A DNA stretch of 64,000 bases from Bacteroidales bacterium UBA1176. Its GTDB lineage: Bacteria; Bacteroidota; Bacteroidia; Bacteroidales; WCHB1-69. The notes under the pieces were generated by a model. The model made no database searches, was not told the DNA's origin, and worked only from the letters and a program-made list of their open reading frames with translations. This document shows positions 63,532 through 64,000 of the stretch, piece after piece (position 1 is the first letter of the stretch; every line of letters begins with the position of its first letter). The stretch spans positions 168,320 to 232,319 of the forward strand of contig DBYW01000003.1 of the NCBI GenBank assembly GCA_002311645.1, written 5' to 3'. A program made the position numbers and the translations under genes.

Positions 63532-63608
63532 CACCGCCTAAATATTTTGAGGTTTAGGGTGTAGTTTTTTCAACTCTTCGTAGTCAAAAGGGAAACAACG
63601 TCTGATAG

Positions 63609-64000
63609 ATGAAGCAGAAAAAAGACAAAGAACAGAAAGAACGCGACTTCGAGCGGCTGGTGCAGGAGCAGCGGCAGACCATCTACTCGGTGTGCTACCT
63701 CTTCGCCAACGACCGTCAGGAAGCGGACGACCTCGCCCAAGAGGTGCTGATACGCCTCTGGCAGGGCATCGACGGTTTCGAGGGGCACAGCTCGGCCAAA
63801 ACGTGGGTCTATCGCGTGGCGCTGAACACCTGCGTGACCCTCGACAAACGCCACCGCCGCCGTCCCGACTGCATGCCGTTGGAAATGGACATCGATCTTT
63901 TCGCCGGCGAGGAGGCCTGTCCGGCGGCCAGCCGACTGCACAAACGCATCGCACGGCTGCATCCCTTCGACCGCGCACTGATCCTGCTTTGGCTCGAAGA
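63609..64000 (+). CDS. ECF-type RNA polymerase sigma factor (partial, runs off window)
   Basis: 130 residues are visible from the ATG at 63609. Region 2 is clear: DFERLVQEQRQTIYSVCYLF, DRQEADDLAQEVLIRLWQGI (core binding and -10 recognition) and AKTWVYRVALNTCVTLDKR. The start of the linker to region 4 follows (KRIARLHPFDRALILLWLE). Such factors redirect polymerase in response to envelope or other signals, and an anti-sigma gene often follows, but that part is outside the window. Confidence 0.9.
   Translation, partial: MKQKKDKEQKERDFERLVQEQRQTIYSVCYLFANDRQEADDLAQEVLIRLWQGIDGFEGHSSAKTWVYRVALNTCVTLDKRHRRRPDCMPLEMDIDLFAGEEACPAASRLHKRIARLHPFDRALILLWLE

Overview
The window looks like a chromosome segment of a member of the Bacteroidota, most likely Bacteroidales. 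Three signs support this. Nearly every transcription start I can locate carries the Bacteroidota-type -7 box TAnnTTTG. The conserved order bamD - rpoZ - coaBC - DUF4835 - recN is typical of the phylum. Several secreted proteins have features of the type IX secretion system (T9SS), including one clear C-terminal sorting domain. Core genes are GC-rich at third codon positions, while intergenic DNA and parts of the giant surface genes are AT-richer.

Layout. 1-3.0 kb: the 5' part of an RluD-type pseudouridine synthase gene (minus strand, cut by the window edge) behind a large exported CAP-domain protein. 3.1-7.3 kb: rpmH (L34), a SurA-like periplasmic prolyl isomerase, a MoxR ATPase and a membrane histidine kinase. 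7.4-9.2 kb: glmS on the minus strand. 9.4-14.4 kb: a 1013-residue TPR protein and an outer-membrane barrel-like protein. 14.4-15.5 kb: a CAT-anticodon tRNA, a complex palindromic repeat (copy 1) and a structured leader.

15.5-37.5 kb is the most unusual part: four consecutive exported proteins on the plus strand, spaced 13-19 bp. They are a 4171-residue beta-helix/Fn3/CARDB protein, a 401-residue unknown protein, a 473-residue thrombospondin-type-3 calcium-binding protein, and a 2267-residue protein with about 18 tandem 49-residue repeats and a T9SS sorting domain. A strong terminator closes the unit, and I read it as one surface-display operon.

37.8-46.5 kb: a compact housekeeping run of bamD, rpoZ, coaBC, DUF4835 (PorD-like), recN, an outer-membrane barrel, xseB, an O-methyltransferase, trmD and an O-antigen ligase. 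46.6-53.6 kb: a 1336-residue FISUMP-domain surface protein, rpmB (L28) and a TonB-dependent receptor. 53.6-54.3 kb: copy 2 of the repeat, here bounded by terminal inverted repeats. 54.3-56.9 kb (minus): MetH-activation-domain protein, ruvC, a retropepsin-like aspartyl protease and corA. 57.0-60.6 kb: a metallophosphoesterase, an accessory patch (candidate ncRNA, a frameshifted nuclease-like gene, an ORF6N protein) and a Fic protein. 60.5-63.2 kb (minus): miaA, a YfcE-like phosphodiesterase, rlmB and a four-helix-bundle protein. The window ends inside an ECF sigma factor.

The best candidates for something undescribed are the 22-kb giant surface-protein operon, the nested TIR-bounded repeat family, and the ORF6N/frameshifted-nuclease module with a possible antisense RNA. 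All functional assignments come from reading the translations; no database search was run.
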